Shown: piece after piece, positions 62,258 to 64,000 of the stretch | Layout of the letters: each line of letters begins with the position of its first letter | Numbering within the stretch: position 1 is the stretch's first letter | Assembly: GCA_037074765.1 (NCBI GenBank) | Contig: JBAMDO010000002.1 | Location: 186,001 to 250,000 of the forward strand | DNA length: 64,000 bases | Source: Mansonella perstans | Taxonomy: Eukaryota > Nematoda > Chromadorea > Rhabditida > Onchocercidae | Reading direction: 5' to 3' | Notes under the pieces: generated by a model | What the model was told of the DNA's origin: nothing | Seen by the model: the letters and a program-made list of their open reading frames with translations, nothing else | The model's database searches: none | Position numbers and translations under genes: made by a program

Positions 62258-62306
62258 TACTAGCCAATGTTCACAACAAACATAAAAAAATGTTTGGCTA
62301 GTAATA
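62258..62306. repeat. Perfect 11-bp inverted repeat
   Basis: TTACTAGCCAA and TTGGCTAGTAA form an 11-bp stem around a loop of roughly 25 nt, with more G/C in the stem than expected for this AT-rich background. Confidence 0.7.
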
Positions 62307-63436
62307 AAAAGTTATCATTAAATGATTGGATGTTATTTTACGTATGACCAGATTAAATCATTTCTAAATCATTCCATTTGCAAAATATGTTTTTTCTTAT
62401 TCATTCATAATTTCATTCTTTTTAACGAAATTTTAAAATAATACATAATAAAAGCATAAGTATGTAAACAAACTCGTGGATACTAATTTCAAAAAAAGTA
62501 GTACTTAAAATGAATGAACGGATCATTTTAATGTCAGATGATAGATCTTTCATGTAGGCGATCTATAAAATGATAAAAATTTCAACATAAACAAAATTAT
62601 GCATTGTTAACTACGATTTCGAATGAAATTTTTGACAATTTAAGAGCTCATCCATGCATATCAAGTCACAACGAATAAAGAAAATGGCACATTATTTCAT
62701 AGTATTTGAAATGGAATAGCTATCAATCTATCAACAGAGCCATTTAAATTCACCACTGAATGCAATTCCTAGCAACAATAGCAAAATTTAAAAATTGAAA
62801 TTTTACTTTGAATACCATTAATGTAACAAATCCGGGCACATTTAATTCTTCCATACATTCATGCTAATATTACCAATTATTTGTAAATTATAATTTCACT
62901 AGAGACTAGTTAAATTACTTAACTTTCAAAAAGAAATTAAAAAAATTTAGAAATTTGAAAAAAATTTTTCTTTAAAAAAAAGGAAGGAATAACGCAAAAT
63001 GCAGAGACGCACTTTTTTCATGAATGGCTAAGTCTCTTTTAATTAAATTTATCCAGACTTGTTTGACATTCATTTTTCCCTGTTTTATTCCATAGTAAAC
63101 AAACAACAACTATCCAGATCCACGATTGCAAAGATATATTTAATTTTTCAAATGAAAAGAAAAATTGAAATAGAAAAAGGACCAATTTCAAGTTCTTTTG
63201 ACGCAGAAAAAAGAATGCAAATTATAAATTTTTTCGCGTGAAGTTCATTATAACGTTAAAATTGTTTTAAATACGTGTTGTTACGCAAACTTCATTAATA
63301 CACCTATTGCACTTGTAAATATATGAAACAATTTAAACAGCAAATAAATTCCAGTAGTACCATATTTGTAGAAGAATGAAACAATTTTTGTCATAAGCAT
63401 ATTTGTACTGTAGTGTGCTCGTAAACGAGTGCGATT

Positions 63437-63535
63437 GCTTTTACAGTGTGCATATTTACAGTAACACTACATTATTGTGCACTTTTAGATGAATAAAATG
63501 ACTTTTACAGCATGTGTATCTACAGAAATAATACA
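63437..63535. repeat. Two diverged copies of a 64-bp unit
   Basis: CTTTTACAGTGTGCATATTT then ACAGTAACACTACATT at 63437 recurs as CTTTTACAGCATGTGTATCT then ACAGAAATAATACATT at about 63502. Divergence is moderate. Confidence 0.55.
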
Positions 63536-64000
63536 TTTTCGTCAATATTTTATCACTATGATTTGTTCAATCCTAAATACGTTAATTTTCAATTAAATCT
63601 AATGATTCTCTTCAAAGAGAATTAAATTTGCTAACATACGATATAGCAGCGCAATCGTTTTCTTTGCAATGTATTGCGCTTAAAACACGTCGAAGTGTGT
63701 GTGTGACGTACGTAATGGTTGATGAAAATTATTAGCAATGAAAATCATTTATTCAGGTAACATCCTTATTTCGCAATTATTCGTAAGTAATTAAGCAATA
63801 ACATATGAACAATATGCTTCGCGCACTGTAATCGAATTTCCTATCAATACCAGAAAAATTAGAAGAAAATCGATTTAATAATTGATTTAATTAATACCAC
63901 TCATTCTGGCATAAATGGTTAGCATTAAAATTGTTCCGGAAAATAAAAAAGAAATAAAAGAACCGTGACCAGATTCCGTAAACCGAATTTATTTCCGTTT

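Larger units (their letters stand above)
61613..64000. other. Intergenic sequence to the right edge
   Basis: Promoter side of the cysteine-rich secreted gene followed by ordinary AT-rich DNA. An 11-bp hairpin (62258-62306) and a diverged 64-bp duplication near 63437-63535 are the only structures I can point to. No exon chain was found. Confidence 0.6.

Noticed and set aside
1..64000. CRISPR arrays, prokaryotic defence or toxin-antitoxin systems, integrated viruses, intact transposons
   Set aside because: The window is intron-rich nematode DNA; no direct-repeat/spacer array, transposase, reverse transcriptase, integrase or capsid motif was seen in any frame.

Overview
This is an AT-rich eukaryotic sequence whose genes are broken into many short exons. 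The introns start with GT and end in the nematode-type TTTCAG/TTTTAG signal. The protein families (UNC-80, ERK7/MAPK15, a nematode-type cysteine-rich secreted protein) and the 0.2-2 kb introns point to a parasitic nematode, most likely a filarial-type spirurid; the species is an inference. Most genes have no exon longer than about 100 codons, so they only appear when exons are joined by splice phase. The models below come from reading both strands and checking that every junction keeps the frame.

Region 1 (1-22747, minus) is the 5' 60% or so of unc-80, the large scaffold of the NALCN/NCA sodium-leak channel. I reconstruct 40 phase-consistent core exons, about 1,971 residues, plus up to five extra frame-neutral exons in the less conserved linkers. 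The C-terminal part lies beyond the left edge. Region 2 (22748-35156) is 12.4 kb without a supportable gene; it holds microsatellites, a large hairpin and small repeats. Region 3 (35328-41794, minus) is a complete nine-exon mapk-15 (ERK7/8-type atypical MAP kinase), 518 aa, with an intact TEY activation motif that straddles an intron. Region 4 (41795-50450) is intergenic, with a 222-bp tandem duplication and a long GATGATTGATTG array. Region 5 (50482-51480, plus) is a three-exon gene for a 67-aa charged, Lys/Ala/Glu-rich amphipathic (LEA-like) protein. Region 6 (51500-57990) is the most accessory-looking stretch: a decayed tRNA-Pro(CGG)-like relic, a second tRNA-like box A/box B segment, a 41-bp tandem repeat, and a 30-35-bp array centred on CGTCATATGCGC that contains the only N of the window. 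Region 7 (58069-61607, minus) is a six-exon gene for a 341-aa secreted cysteine-rich protein with a signal peptide and a probable GPI-anchor tail. The rest to 64000 is intergenic.

The genes do not form an operon or a shared pathway that can be shown from sequence. UNC-80 and MAPK-15 both act in neurons of C. elegans (established knowledge), but their adjacency here is not evidence of joint function. I see no prokaryote-type system, CRISPR array, intact transposon or virus. The most interesting material is the hidden exon structure of unc-80, the unannotated small LEA-like gene, the secreted cysteine-rich gene, and the tRNA-relic/satellite cluster at 51.9-54.2 kb.
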